Positions 1-7,268 of a stretch of 13,201 nucleotides of DNA are shown here, in pieces. The notes beneath the pieces were generated by a model that worked only from the letters and a program-made list of their open reading frames with translations, was not told the DNA's origin and did no database searches. Numbering within the stretch: the first letter of the stretch is position 1; the number at the start of each line of letters is the position of its first letter. The stretch covers positions 1-13,201 of the forward strand of contig CAIXOY010000381.1 in assembly GCA_903921135.1 (NCBI GenBank), read 5' to 3'. Origin of the DNA: an uncultured Gammaproteobacteria bacterium (GTDB lineage Bacteria; Pseudomonadota; Gammaproteobacteria; Pseudomonadales; UBA5518). Both the position numbers and the translations under genes were made by a program.

Positions 1-444
1 AAACCCCACACCTGTTACCGCGAGATGCTCCTGGCCGAGGTAGGCACGCAACTCGACATGAGTCGAACACACTGCGTGGGCCGCAGCCCCTACGGCGATT
101 ACCTGAAACTCCTGCAACTGAGCAGCCTGCACATCTACTACAGCTACCCCTTCGTGCTGTCGTGGTCGATGCTGGAGGCGATGGCCTGTGGTGCGCCGGT
201 GCTGGGTTCTGCCACGCCGCCCGTGCAGGAGATGATCCGTGACGGCGAGAACGGCTACCTCTTCGATTTCTTCGATCGCGGGCAGTTGGTGGAGCAGGCC
301 GTGCGTATCCTGGCCTCGGACGTGCGTCCGGTGGTGCAGGCTGCGCGGGGAATGATCGAGGGGCGATTCTCGTTCCGGGAGCACAGCCTGCCGGCTTACA
401 TCGCCCTGCTGGACGAACTCCTGCCCGGCAGTGTGCAAGGCTAG
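1..444 (+). CDS. Glycosyltransferase, GT4 family, C-terminal part (5' end outside window)
   Basis: The frame is open from base 1, so the gene starts before the window; 147 C-terminal residues remain. They match the nucleotide-sugar-binding half of a GT-B fold retaining glycosyltransferase (GT4 / 'glycosyl transferases group 1'). Visible signatures are HIYYSYPFVLSWSMLEAMAC, then GAPVLGSATPPVQEMI and DGENGYLFDF. In the classical EX7E motif the second Glu is present (bases 175-177) but the first is Phe (bases 151-153), as I recall for the YPFVLSWS subfamily. Family members transfer a sugar from a nucleotide-sugar donor to a lipid, glycan or protein acceptor, usually for surface polysaccharide; acceptor and sugar cannot be read here. 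It converges on the cyclase gene and their stop codons share CTAG (441-444). The family call is firm; the specific role is unknown. Confidence 0.88.
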   Translation, partial: KPHTCYREMLLAEVGTQLDMSRTHCVGRSPYGDYLKLLQLSSLHIYYSYPFVLSWSMLEAMACGAPVLGSATPPVQEMIRDGENGYLFDFFDRGQLVEQAVRILASDVRPVVQAARGMIEGRFSFREHSLPAYIALLDELLPGSVQG

Positions 445-2522
445 AGTTTGTCGAGACTCACCGAGCCGTCCCAGTCCGGCCCGGGAGGCTGCGCTGCGCA
501 GAGCACGACGCGCTCCTGCAGCATCGCCGCAAGGGCGTCGTGCGCGCAGATGGCCCGCACGCCCTCCAGAGCGGACAGCGCCTCGGACCACTCCCGCGCG
601 AGATAGGCCTGCCATGCCCGCTGTGTGAGTGCCACCAGTTGCGGGTCGCTGCACGGGGTAAACACGTCCACGTGCCTTTCCTTGCCCTTCACCCGTACCC
701 GGTCGACCTGGCGCATCGGGACGATGCCGCGCACCTCCTGCTCTATCGCCCCGGCCGCGAGTATCGGCGTGCCATAGGCCTTGTTCGCGCCCTCGAGCCG
801 AGAGGCGAGGTTCACGGTATCGCCCAGCGCGGTGTAGTCGAAGCGCTGGTCGGAGCCCATGTTGCCCACGATCGCCGTGCCGGTGTTCAGGCCGATGCGC
901 AGCGAGAGCCCTTCCGCGCCCAGTTCGGCGAAGCGCGGTTGCAGGCCCTCCATCGCCTGCTGCATTTCCAGCGCGGCCTGCATGCAGTGGCGGGCATGCT
1001 GCGCGTCGTCCACGGGAGCCCCCCAGAAGGCCATCACGGCATCGCCGATGAATTTGTCCACCGTGCCGCCGTTGCGCATGATCACCTGCGTCATGGCGTT
1101 CAGGTAGGTGTTCACCACCAGCGCGACATTGTCGGGATCGAGTTTCTCGGAGAACTCCGTGAAGCCCGAGAGATCCGAGAACATCACGCTGATCTCGCGG
1201 CGCTCGCCGCCGAGGCGCAGCTTCTCGGGGTGCGAGATCATCTGCTGCACCACATCGCCCGAGACGTACAGGGAGAATGCGCTGCGGATGCGCGCGGCGT
1301 GCCGTCGCTCGGTGAGGAAGGATCCGCTTCCCGTGCCGAGGAAAGCCGCGAGCATGCCTGCCATCGGAGCCGCGCAAGAGACCCAGATCTGCCTTTGCAC
1401 GCCGCCGTTTCCGCGGCAGTCCGTACTGAAAAGGCTCCACCAGTTGCCGTTGTCGCAGAACCCCCTGTCGAAGAGGAGCAGCGCGGCGCCCCCGGTGATG
1501 CCGATGCAGGCGAGCACGCCCGCGGTGCTGCGCAGCGGATGCCACCACACCGTCCAGGGCAGTACTAGCAGCAGCGCCACGGTGGCGAACAGCAGGTTCT
1601 GCCCGCGGCTGGCCGGTTCGATCAGGATGCCGAGGAGGGCGTTTTCCACCTGCGTGGCATGGATCTCGACCCCGGAGGAGAGCAGCCCCGTGCTGAGTGT
1701 GAAGGGAGTGGGGAAGACATCCGCCTGCGCCACGTTGATCTCTGTGGTGGCGCCGGCCTCACGCCCCACCAGCACCAGTGCGCCGTCCATCAGTGCCAGC
1801 GCGTCGGGTTCGCCGTTGATCACCTGGTAGTAGGACACCACGGGGAAGGTGTTGCGTGGACCCAGGTAGCGGATCATCGCCCCCTCCGGCACTGCGGGTT
1901 CGGTGATGCCGGCCTCGGGCATCACCTCCACGAGTTTGCGCACGGCCACGCGCCAGAACGCGTCGGTTCCCGTCGCCATGCGCCGCGGCACCTGGTCATT
2001 GGCGAGCGCCATGTCGGTGAGTCCCACGCTGGCGCCGGCCGAGGTGAACGCGGTGATGGGGTCCATTCGCATGAACACCCGTGTGCTCGAGGTCTCGTGG
2101 TACTCGAACTTCGAGGCGAGCACCACATTGCCGGCCGCAGCGATCGCCTCGGCGAAGCGTGTGTCTTCTTCCGGCGTGCCGGGCTCGGAGAACTGCACGT
2201 CGAAGGCGATGACGGCTGCCCCTGCCGCTTTCAGGTTCGTGATCAAGCGGGCATGGAGGTCGCGCGGGTAGGGCCAGCGTTGGCCGAGTTGCGTTGCGGA
2301 TGCCTCGTCGATGCCGACGATGGTGATGGGCATGTTGCTGCCCAGAGGGCGCGCGGAGATGCTGAGCAGGTCGAAGACCCGGTACTCCAGCGCCTGCCAC
2401 AGCGGCAGCCAGGGCACCCCGAGTGACAGGACCCAACCCGCCAGTGTGCAGGCGATGCCGAGCCGCAGGGCCTCCGCTCCGGGGCGGGTGATGCGGTATG
2501 TCCGCTCGCCCGCTTGCGCCAT
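441..2522 (-). CDS. CHASE2-domain class III adenylate cyclase (membrane sensor)
   Basis: This 693-residue protein is predicted to make cAMP from ATP in response to a periplasmic signal. Order: short cytosolic N-terminus, TM helix about 20-40, periplasmic CHASE2 domain about 42-305 (ITIVGIDEAS, WPYPRDLHA, GAAVIAFDVQFSEPG), three TM helices about 307-325, 333-352 and 378-397, then the cyclase domain about 440-620. Catalytic residues look complete: metal-binding Asp450 (VMFSDLSGF) and Asp494 (KFIGDAVMAFWG), Lys490 and the DYTALGD stretch expected for adenine recognition, and Asn571/Arg575 (VNLASRLE) for the transition state. Lys490 favours ATP over GTP. It is the last gene of the secretion operon: its ATG overlaps the HlyD stop by one base (TGATG), implying translational coupling, with GAGG about 5 nt upstream. 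A periplasmic loop between TM helices 3 and 4 (about 353-377) holds Cys356 and Cys369, with Cys383 just beyond; this is unusual. Confidence 0.93.
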   Translation of the reverse strand: MAQAGERTYRITRPGAEALRLGIACTLAGWVLSLGVPWLPLWQALEYRVFDLLSISARPLGSNMPITIVGIDEASATQLGQRWPYPRDLHARLITNLKAAGAAVIAFDVQFSEPGTPEEDTRFAEAIAAAGNVVLASKFEYHETSSTRVFMRMDPITAFTSAGASVGLTDMALANDQVPRRMATGTDAFWRVAVRKLVEVMPEAGITEPAVPEGAMIRYLGPRNTFPVVSYYQVINGEPDALALMDGALVLVGREAGATTEINVAQADVFPTPFTLSTGLLSSGVEIHATQVENALLGILIEPASRGQNLLFATVALLLVLPWTVWWHPLRSTAGVLACIGITGGAALLLFDRGFCDNGNWWSLFSTDCRGNGGVQRQIWVSCAAPMAGMLAAFLGTGSGSFLTERRHAARIRSAFSLYVSGDVVQQMISHPEKLRLGGERREISVMFSDLSGFTEFSEKLDPDNVALVVNTYLNAMTQVIMRNGGTVDKFIGDAVMAFWGAPVDDAQHARHCMQAALEMQQAMEGLQPRFAELGAEGLSLRIGLNTGTAIVGNMGSDQRFDYTALGDTVNLASRLEGANKAYGTPILAAGAIEQEVRGIVPMRQVDRVRVKGKERHVDVFTPCSDPQLVALTQRAWQAYLAREWSEALSALEGVRAICAHDALAAMLQERVVLCAAQPPGPDWDGSVSLDKL

Positions 2523-3805
2523 CAGGCCTCGCGGAAGGAGCGTCGCAGCGAGTCGTACACGGGGCGCATGATGTACTGGAGCGCCGTGCGCGACTGCGTC
2601 TGTATGTAGACCTCGGCCGCCATGCCGGGGTCCAGGGCCTTGACCTGGGCGTCTTCCAGCGACTGCGCGTCAGGGCGCACATGCACCTGGAAAAAGGAGA
2701 TCCCGTCCTTGTCGGCGAGTGCATCCGGCGAGATGTAGGTCACCTCGCCGGCCACCATCGGCGTGGTCCGGTAGGGCAGCGCCGGGAAGCGGATTTCGGC
2801 GAACTGTCCGAGGTGCAACTGCTTGATCGAATCGAGGGGGGCTTGCCCTTCGATCAGGACTTCCTGGTTTTCGGGCACGATATCCACCAGCGGCTCGCGC
2901 GCGCCGATGGTGGCCCCCTCGGTATGTACCCTGAGCCCGAGCACACGGCCCGCCACCGGCGCCGTTATGGCCTGCCGGCGCATGGCATCTTCCGAGGGCT
3001 GCAGCCGCTCGCGCAGTTCCTGGATCCGCGAGCTGTTCTCCTTGAGTTCTTCGGCGGCACGGCTCGCGTACTCGTTGCCGAGAGAGGCGATACGCAGTTC
3101 GAGTTCGCTAACCCGCTGTGCGGCGCGCGCCGCCTCGGCGGAGCGCTCCTCGGCGCGCGACTGGTACTCGGAGACCATGCGCCGCTGGGCGAGCACGCGC
3201 ACCTCGGCCACGTATGCCTTGCCTTCCAGTGCTTCGTAGCTGTCGAGCTCCTGATCGGCAAGCGCCAGCGCCTCCAGTTCGGCCTTGCGCTGTTCGCCGA
3301 GAGCGGTGATTTCACGGCGGATGTCGCCGATCTGCGTGCGGATGAGGCGCTGTTGCTCGAGGAGCGCGTGACGACGCGAACCGAACAGGGCCAGTTCCCG
3401 CGTCTTCAGTTCCTGCACGGTGGGCTCTGCCGTACGGGCGAGGATTTCGGCTCCGAAGGCCGGCGCATCTGCAAGCGTGGCTTCGGCCGTCAGCCGCGCC
3501 TGGCGCGCCAGCTCCGCATCGAGGGCGCTGCGCACGATGCCGTATTGCGCCGAGACGTTGGCGTCTTCGAGCTGGATCAGCGTCTGGCCCCGCTCCACCC
3601 GGTCCCCGTCGCGCACGAGGATGGATTTCACGATGCCGCCCTCGTTGTGCTGCACGGTCTTGCGGCTGCCGGCGACCTTGACCATCCCGTTGATGACCAC
3701 GGCTCCGTTCAGCGGTGCGGTGCCTCCCCACAGCAATGCGCCGCCCACACCGAACACGATGACGAACATTCCGGTGCGCGTGATGCGTCTGACGTCGATG
3801 GTCAT
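2522..3805 (-). CDS. Type I secretion membrane fusion protein, HlyD/PrtE family
   Basis: This 427-residue periplasmic adaptor of a type I secretion system would bridge the inner-membrane ABC exporter to a TolC-like outer-membrane channel. One N-terminal TM helix (about 12-28) anchors it. The first half of a lipoyl/biotinyl-like domain follows (about 41-82; VQHNEGGIVKSILVRDGD, then GQTLIQLEDA), then a long alpha-helical coiled-coil hairpin (about 85-285, rich in Glu, Arg, Ala, Leu). The second lipoyl half is ITAPVAGRVLGL with the nearby VDIVPENQEVLIEGQ, then a beta-barrel region. The C-terminal tail, ALQYIMRPVYDSLRRSFRE, is typical of T1SS HlyD proteins rather than RND or MacA adaptors. Length is normal for PrtE/HlyD adaptors (about 420-480). 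It starts 10 bp after the exporter gene and ends in a 1 bp overlap with the cyclase gene. Its upstream RBS is weak, so coupling to the exporter gene is likely. Confidence 0.95.
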   Translation of the reverse strand: MTIDVRRITRTGMFVIVFGVGGALLWGGTAPLNGAVVINGMVKVAGSRKTVQHNEGGIVKSILVRDGDRVERGQTLIQLEDANVSAQYGIVRSALDAELARQARLTAEATLADAPAFGAEILARTAEPTVQELKTRELALFGSRRHALLEQQRLIRTQIGDIRREITALGEQRKAELEALALADQELDSYEALEGKAYVAEVRVLAQRRMVSEYQSRAEERSAEAARAAQRVSELELRIASLGNEYASRAAEELKENSSRIQELRERLQPSEDAMRRQAITAPVAGRVLGLRVHTEGATIGAREPLVDIVPENQEVLIEGQAPLDSIKQLHLGQFAEIRFPALPYRTTPMVAGEVTYISPDALADKDGISFFQVHVRPDAQSLEDAQVKALDPGMAAEVYIQTQSRTALQYIMRPVYDSLRRSFREA

Positions 3806-3815
3806 GGTCGTGCGC

Positions 3816-5480
3816 TCAGTTGCCGCGTGCCTGGCGCATCGGAAGCACCTTCGCGAGGATCTCTTCGCGCGGGCCGAAGGCCTCCTGCGCGCCTTCGCGC
3901 ATTACCAGCACCTTCTCGATATGGTCCAGCAGCGAGGGACGGTGCGTCACCAGCACCAGCGTGATTTTCTCCTGCCGTAGCCGGCGCACCACCTGCTGCA
4001 GGCTCGCCTCGCCCTCGGCGTCGAGGTTGGCGTTGGGCTCGTCGAGCACCACCAGTTTCGGCTGTCCGTAGAGCGCCCGTGCGAGGCCGATACGCTGCAT
4101 CTGGCCTCCGGAGAGCGTGTTGCTGCCTCCGCCGATCGGGGTCTCGTAACCCTGTGGCAGTCGCAGGATGAGGTCGTGCGCCTGGGCGTATTGCGCCGCC
4201 TTCACCACCGCGTCGCTGTCGAGCTCGCCGAGCCGCGCGATGTTTTCGGCAACGGTGCCGGGGAAGAGTTCGACGTCCTGCGGCAGGTAGCCCAGATAGG
4301 GCCCTATGTGGTCTCGGTCGAGTTTGGCGATCTCGGCGCCATCAAGGCGCACGGCTCCCGTGGTGGGCGTCCATATGCCGATGATCAGGCGTGCTAGGCT
4401 CGATTTGCCCGAGGCGCTGGGGCCGATGATGGCGAGCGAATCGCCGGCCGCGAGTTCGAAGGCCACGCCGCGGATGATCGGCCGGTCTGCGGTGGCGCCT
4501 GCGAGTGTGACCCGCTCGACCGAGACGCGGCCCTCGGGGGCGGGAAGGCGCACTTCGGGCGGCAGGAGTTTCTGTTCCAGATGCGGCTTGAGGCGGGCAT
4601 AGGCGGCGCGTGCGCCCACCAGGTTGTTCCAGTTCGCGAGCAGGCTCTCGAAGGGTGCGAGTGCGCGTCCGAGGATGATGGTGGCGGCGAGCATCACGCC
4701 CGAGGTCATGTTGTCAGCGATCACCAGCCAGGCGCCCGCCGCCATCATGATGACCTGCACCAGTTGGCGCAGTGCCTTGCTCAGGCTGTTGATGCGGCCC
4801 ATCCGCTGACCGGTTTCTTCCTGCCCTTCGAGTACCGGGCTGTTCATGCGCTCCCAGCGCCGCACGAAACCGCGCCGCATGCCGAGCGCGTTCAGCACGT
4901 CGGCGTTGCGCAGGCCCTGGTCGATGAACTGGCCGGCGCGGCGCCCGTCGATCTGCACTTTCTCGAGATCCGCCCGGTTGAGTTTCTCGTTGCTCCACGT
5001 GAGGGCGAAAAGGGCGGCCACGCTGAGCAGCGCGATCACACCGAGCAGCGTGTGGAAAAAGAAGGTGAAGAGCACGAAAAAGATGCCCCAGGGCAGATCG
5101 AAGAGCGCGATGATGCTGGCGCCCCCCAGGAAATTGCGCAGCAGCGACACGTCACGCAGGCCGTGCACGGATTCGGCGCGGTTCACCTTGCCGGCGTTCT
5201 GGATCAGCGCCGAGATCACCCGCTCGCCGAGCAGGCGGTCGATCATGCCGCCCGCGCTCAGCAGCAGCGCGGAGCGCAGCGAATCGAGCAGGAAAAGCAT
5301 CACCAGCGTACCCACCGCCGCCAGCGTCAGCATGAGCAGCGTCTCCTGGCTGCGGCTGACGAGTACCCGGTCGAAGACCTGGATCATGTACAGCGGAGGG
5401 ACCAGCAGGATCAGGTTTATGACGAAGCTGAATATCCCCGCGTAGAGGAAATGCGTGCGGAACTGGCGGAAGAAGTCCAT
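3816..5480 (-). CDS. Type I secretion ABC exporter, PrtD family permease/ATPase
   Basis: This 554-residue half-transporter (dimer expected) powers export of unfolded substrates straight across both membranes. An N-terminal TM domain (about 1-290, around six helices from residue 10) is fused to a nucleotide-binding domain (about 315-545). The ATPase motifs are intact: Walker A GPSASGKSS (353-361), Q-loop Gln401 in YLPQDVELFPGTVAENI, signature LSGGQ (456-460), Walker B LVVLDEP (Asp480/Glu481), H-loop His513. There is no N-terminal C39 peptidase or C39-like domain, placing it with PrtD/AprD/HasD-type exporters of proteins with uncleaved C-terminal signals (RTX, proteases, haemophores) rather than bacteriocin exporters or HlyB. 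Length fits the PrtD family (about 550-590). It is the first gene of the operon, transcribed from the intergenic region shared with trpG. Neither a substrate gene nor a TolC gene is in the window, so the cargo is unknown. Confidence 0.95.
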   Translation of the reverse strand: MDFFRQFRTHFLYAGIFSFVINLILLVPPLYMIQVFDRVLVSRSQETLLMLTLAAVGTLVMLFLLDSLRSALLLSAGGMIDRLLGERVISALIQNAGKVNRAESVHGLRDVSLLRNFLGGASIIALFDLPWGIFFVLFTFFFHTLLGVIALLSVAALFALTWSNEKLNRADLEKVQIDGRRAGQFIDQGLRNADVLNALGMRRGFVRRWERMNSPVLEGQEETGQRMGRINSLSKALRQLVQVIMMAAGAWLVIADNMTSGVMLAATIILGRALAPFESLLANWNNLVGARAAYARLKPHLEQKLLPPEVRLPAPEGRVSVERVTLAGATADRPIIRGVAFELAAGDSLAIIGPSASGKSSLARLIIGIWTPTTGAVRLDGAEIAKLDRDHIGPYLGYLPQDVELFPGTVAENIARLGELDSDAVVKAAQYAQAHDLILRLPQGYETPIGGGSNTLSGGQMQRIGLARALYGQPKLVVLDEPNANLDAEGEASLQQVVRRLRQEKITLVLVTHRPSLLDHIEKVLVMREGAQEAFGPREEILAKVLPMRQARGN

Positions 5481-5614
5481 CCGGCGACCTGTCCGAGGGC
5501 GGTGCTAGCGGCCCGAGTATAAACCCCTGTTGCGGGATAGCAGGGCGAAAGCGGCAAAAACCGTGACGGGACGGGCATAATGCGCTGCCTCCGGCAGGTA
5601 CCCGCGGTAGCACC
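5481..5614. promoter_or_regulatory. Divergent promoter region between the secretion operon and trpG
   Basis: These 134 bp separate two divergent start codons and must carry both promoters. For the secretion operon the best -10 is TATACT on the minus strand (5521-5516), giving a leader of about 30 nt; no good -35 lies 16-18 bp upstream, so an activator may be needed. For trpG, cataat (5576-5581) is a plausible -10, also without a clear -35. Just upstream are a 9-bp palindrome CCGTGACGG (5561-5569) and a tandem ACGGG-ACGGG (5566-5575), possible operator material. A short perfect inverted repeat CTGCC-TCC-GGCAG (5585-5597) lies in the predicted trpG leader. I see no leader peptide with Trp codons and no TrpR-like operator. 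The region's role is secure from gene layout; the individual sites are tentative. Confidence 0.5.
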
Positions 5615-6217
5615 ATGGTCCTGATGCTCGACAACTACGACTCCTTCACCTGGAACCTGGTGCAATACCTCGGTGAACTGGGAGAAGACGTGCGTGTCTT
5701 CCGCAACGACGAGATTTCCGTCGACGAGGTGCTTCGTCTGGGCCCCGATCGCGTCGTGATCTCGCCCGGCCCCTGCACGCCGAACGAGGCGGGTATCTCG
5801 CTCGAACTGATCCGCAGGCTCTCGGGCAAGGTGCCGCTGCTCGGCGTCTGCCTCGGGCACCAGTGCATCGGGCAGGCCTTCGGCGGCCGCGTGCTGCGCG
5901 CGCGGCAGGTGATGCATGGCAAGACCTCCCCTATCCATCACACGGGTGCCGGTGTGTTCAGTGGCCTCGCCGATCCGTTCACAGCCACGCGCTACCACTC
6001 GCTGGTGATCGAGCGGGCCAGTTGCCCCGATTGCCTCGAGATCACCGCATGGACGCAAACTCCGGATGGCGGGATCGACGAGATCATGGGCGTGCGCCAT
6101 CGCGAGTTCGACATCCAGGGTGTGCAGTTCCACCCCGAGTCCATCCTCACCGAGCACGGCCACGACCTGCTGGCCAATTTCCTCGGCGTGCGCAGGCGCG
6201 CCAGACCGGAGCACTGA
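5615..6217 (+). CDS. trpG: Anthranilate synthase component II (glutamine amidotransferase)
   Basis: This 200-residue class I glutamine amidotransferase releases ammonia from glutamine for the TrpE subunit, which turns chorismate into anthranilate. The start MVLMLDNYDSFTWNLVQYLG is the family hallmark, so ATG 5615 is preferred over the in-frame ATG at 5624. The oxyanion segment is SPGPCTPNEAG (50-60), the nucleophile Cys79 sits in LLGVCLGHQCIGQAFGG, and the His173/Glu175 pair is in QFHPES. Length is normal. In bacteria with only one copy, the same protein can also serve PabB in folate synthesis (PabA role); the adjoining trpD and trpC favour the trpG name. trpE is not next to it, as in pseudomonads where trpE lies elsewhere. 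It leads the trpGDC cluster, with trpD starting 4 bp after its stop. Confidence 0.96.
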   Translation: MVLMLDNYDSFTWNLVQYLGELGEDVRVFRNDEISVDEVLRLGPDRVVISPGPCTPNEAGISLELIRRLSGKVPLLGVCLGHQCIGQAFGGRVLRARQVMHGKTSPIHHTGAGVFSGLADPFTATRYHSLVIERASCPDCLEITAWTQTPDGGIDEIMGVRHREFDIQGVQFHPESILTEHGHDLLANFLGVRRRARPEH

Positions 6218-6221
6218 CGCC

Positions 6222-7268
6222 ATGACCCTGGACATCCGCGAGGCGCTGGAGCGCGTGGTGGTGCGCATCGATCTCGAGCGCGAGGAGATGCGTGATGTGA
6301 TGCGCGCGATCATGTCCGGGCAGTGCACCCCCGCGCAGATCGGCGGCTTCCTGGTGGGGCTGCGCATGAAGGGCGAGTCGATCGACGAGATCACCGCAGC
6401 GGCCGAGGTGATGCGGGAACTCGCGACGCCGGTGACCGTGGACGTGGCGCCGCTGGTCGATGTGGTGGGCACCGGCGGCGATGGTGCCAACCTGTTCAAC
6501 GTCTCTACCGCCGCGGCCTTCGTGGTGTCCGCCGCGGGCGGCTACGTGGCCAAGCACGGCAACCGGGGCGTCTCCAGCGCGAGCGGCAGCGCCGACGTGC
6601 TCGAGCAACTCGGCGTGCGCCTTGGTGTGCCGGCGGACGCGGTGGCCCGCGGCGTACGTGAGCTCGGCATCGGTTTCATGTTCGCGCCGGCGCACCACGG
6701 CGCGATGCGCCACGCGGTGGGCGTGCGCCGCGAACTTGGCCTGCGCACCCTGTTCAACATCCTCGGCCCGCTCACCAACCCGGCCGGCGCGCGGCGCCTG
6801 CTGGTCGGGGTGTTCACCGCGCGCCTGTGCCGCCCGATGGCCGAAGTGCTCGGCCGCCTCGGTGCCGAGCGCGTGATGGTGGTGCATGCGGAAGATGGCC
6901 TGGACGAGATCAGCCTCGCCACCCGCACGCATGTGGTGGAACTGGCCGACGGCGCGATTCGCGAGTACACGCTGACTCCCGAGGACCTCGGTATCACGAG
7001 CCAGAGCCTGATCGGGCTCGAGGTGGCCTCTGCGGCGCAATCCGCAGCCCTGATTCGCGACGCTCTCGGCAAGCGCCGCGGCCCGCAGGCGGCCAAGGCC
7101 GCCGACATGATCGCCCTGAACGCCGGCCCCGCGATCTACCTTGCGGGCATTGCCGCGAGCCCGCGCGACGGCGTTGCCATGGCCAACGACATCATCCACA
7201 CGGGGCTTGCCGCAGAGCGCATAGAGGCGCTGGCGAGCTTCACCGCCTGCCTGGAGCCACCCGCATGA
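6222..7268 (+). CDS. trpD: Anthranilate phosphoribosyltransferase
   Basis: This 348-residue cytosolic enzyme transfers the phosphoribosyl group of PRPP to anthranilate, the second committed step to tryptophan. An N-terminal helical bundle (about 1-75) precedes the alpha/beta phosphoribosyltransferase domain. Motifs present are the PRPP/pyrophosphate loop GTGGDG (83-88), NVSTA just after it, KHGNRGVSS (111-119), NILGPLTNP (179-187) and the metal-binding EDGLDE (224-229). Length matches the family (about 330-350). The start at 6222 was chosen because MTLDIREALERVV is the usual beginning, GGAG (6208-6211) sits 10 nt upstream, and the trpG stop is only 4 bp away; the frame stays open further upstream inside trpG but makes no family sense there. 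trpC overlaps its end by 4 bp. It is a separate protein, not a TrpGD fusion as in E. coli. Confidence 0.97.
   Translation: MTLDIREALERVVVRIDLEREEMRDVMRAIMSGQCTPAQIGGFLVGLRMKGESIDEITAAAEVMRELATPVTVDVAPLVDVVGTGGDGANLFNVSTAAAFVVSAAGGYVAKHGNRGVSSASGSADVLEQLGVRLGVPADAVARGVRELGIGFMFAPAHHGAMRHAVGVRRELGLRTLFNILGPLTNPAGARRLLVGVFTARLCRPMAEVLGRLGAERVMVVHAEDGLDEISLATRTHVVELADGAIREYTLTPEDLGITSQSLIGLEVASAAQSAALIRDALGKRRGPQAAKAADMIALNAGPAIYLAGIAASPRDGVAMANDIIHTGLAAERIEALASFTACLEPPA

Noticed and set aside
2498..3964. A 488-codon open frame on the + strand opposite the HlyD gene
   Set aside because: It is a shadow of the HlyD and exporter genes, lacks motifs and crosses two real gene boundaries.
441..5480. 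Secreted RTX protein or bacteriocin system associated with the exporter
   Set aside because: No GGxGxDxxx repeats, no small peptide with a double-Gly leader and no C39 peptidase domain are present in the window.
5481..5614. TrpR operator or trp attenuator before trpG
   Set aside because: I found no CTAG-type TrpR palindrome, no short ORF with tandem Trp codons and no terminator/antiterminator pair.
6066..6221. Upstream extension of the trpD frame into trpG
   Set aside because: The extra residues overlap trpG and do not resemble TrpD; ATG 6222 has an RBS and the family N-terminus.
6147..7199. A 350-codon minus-strand frame opposite trpD
   Set aside because: It is antisense to a fully recognised trpD and His/Arg/Ala-rich without family features.
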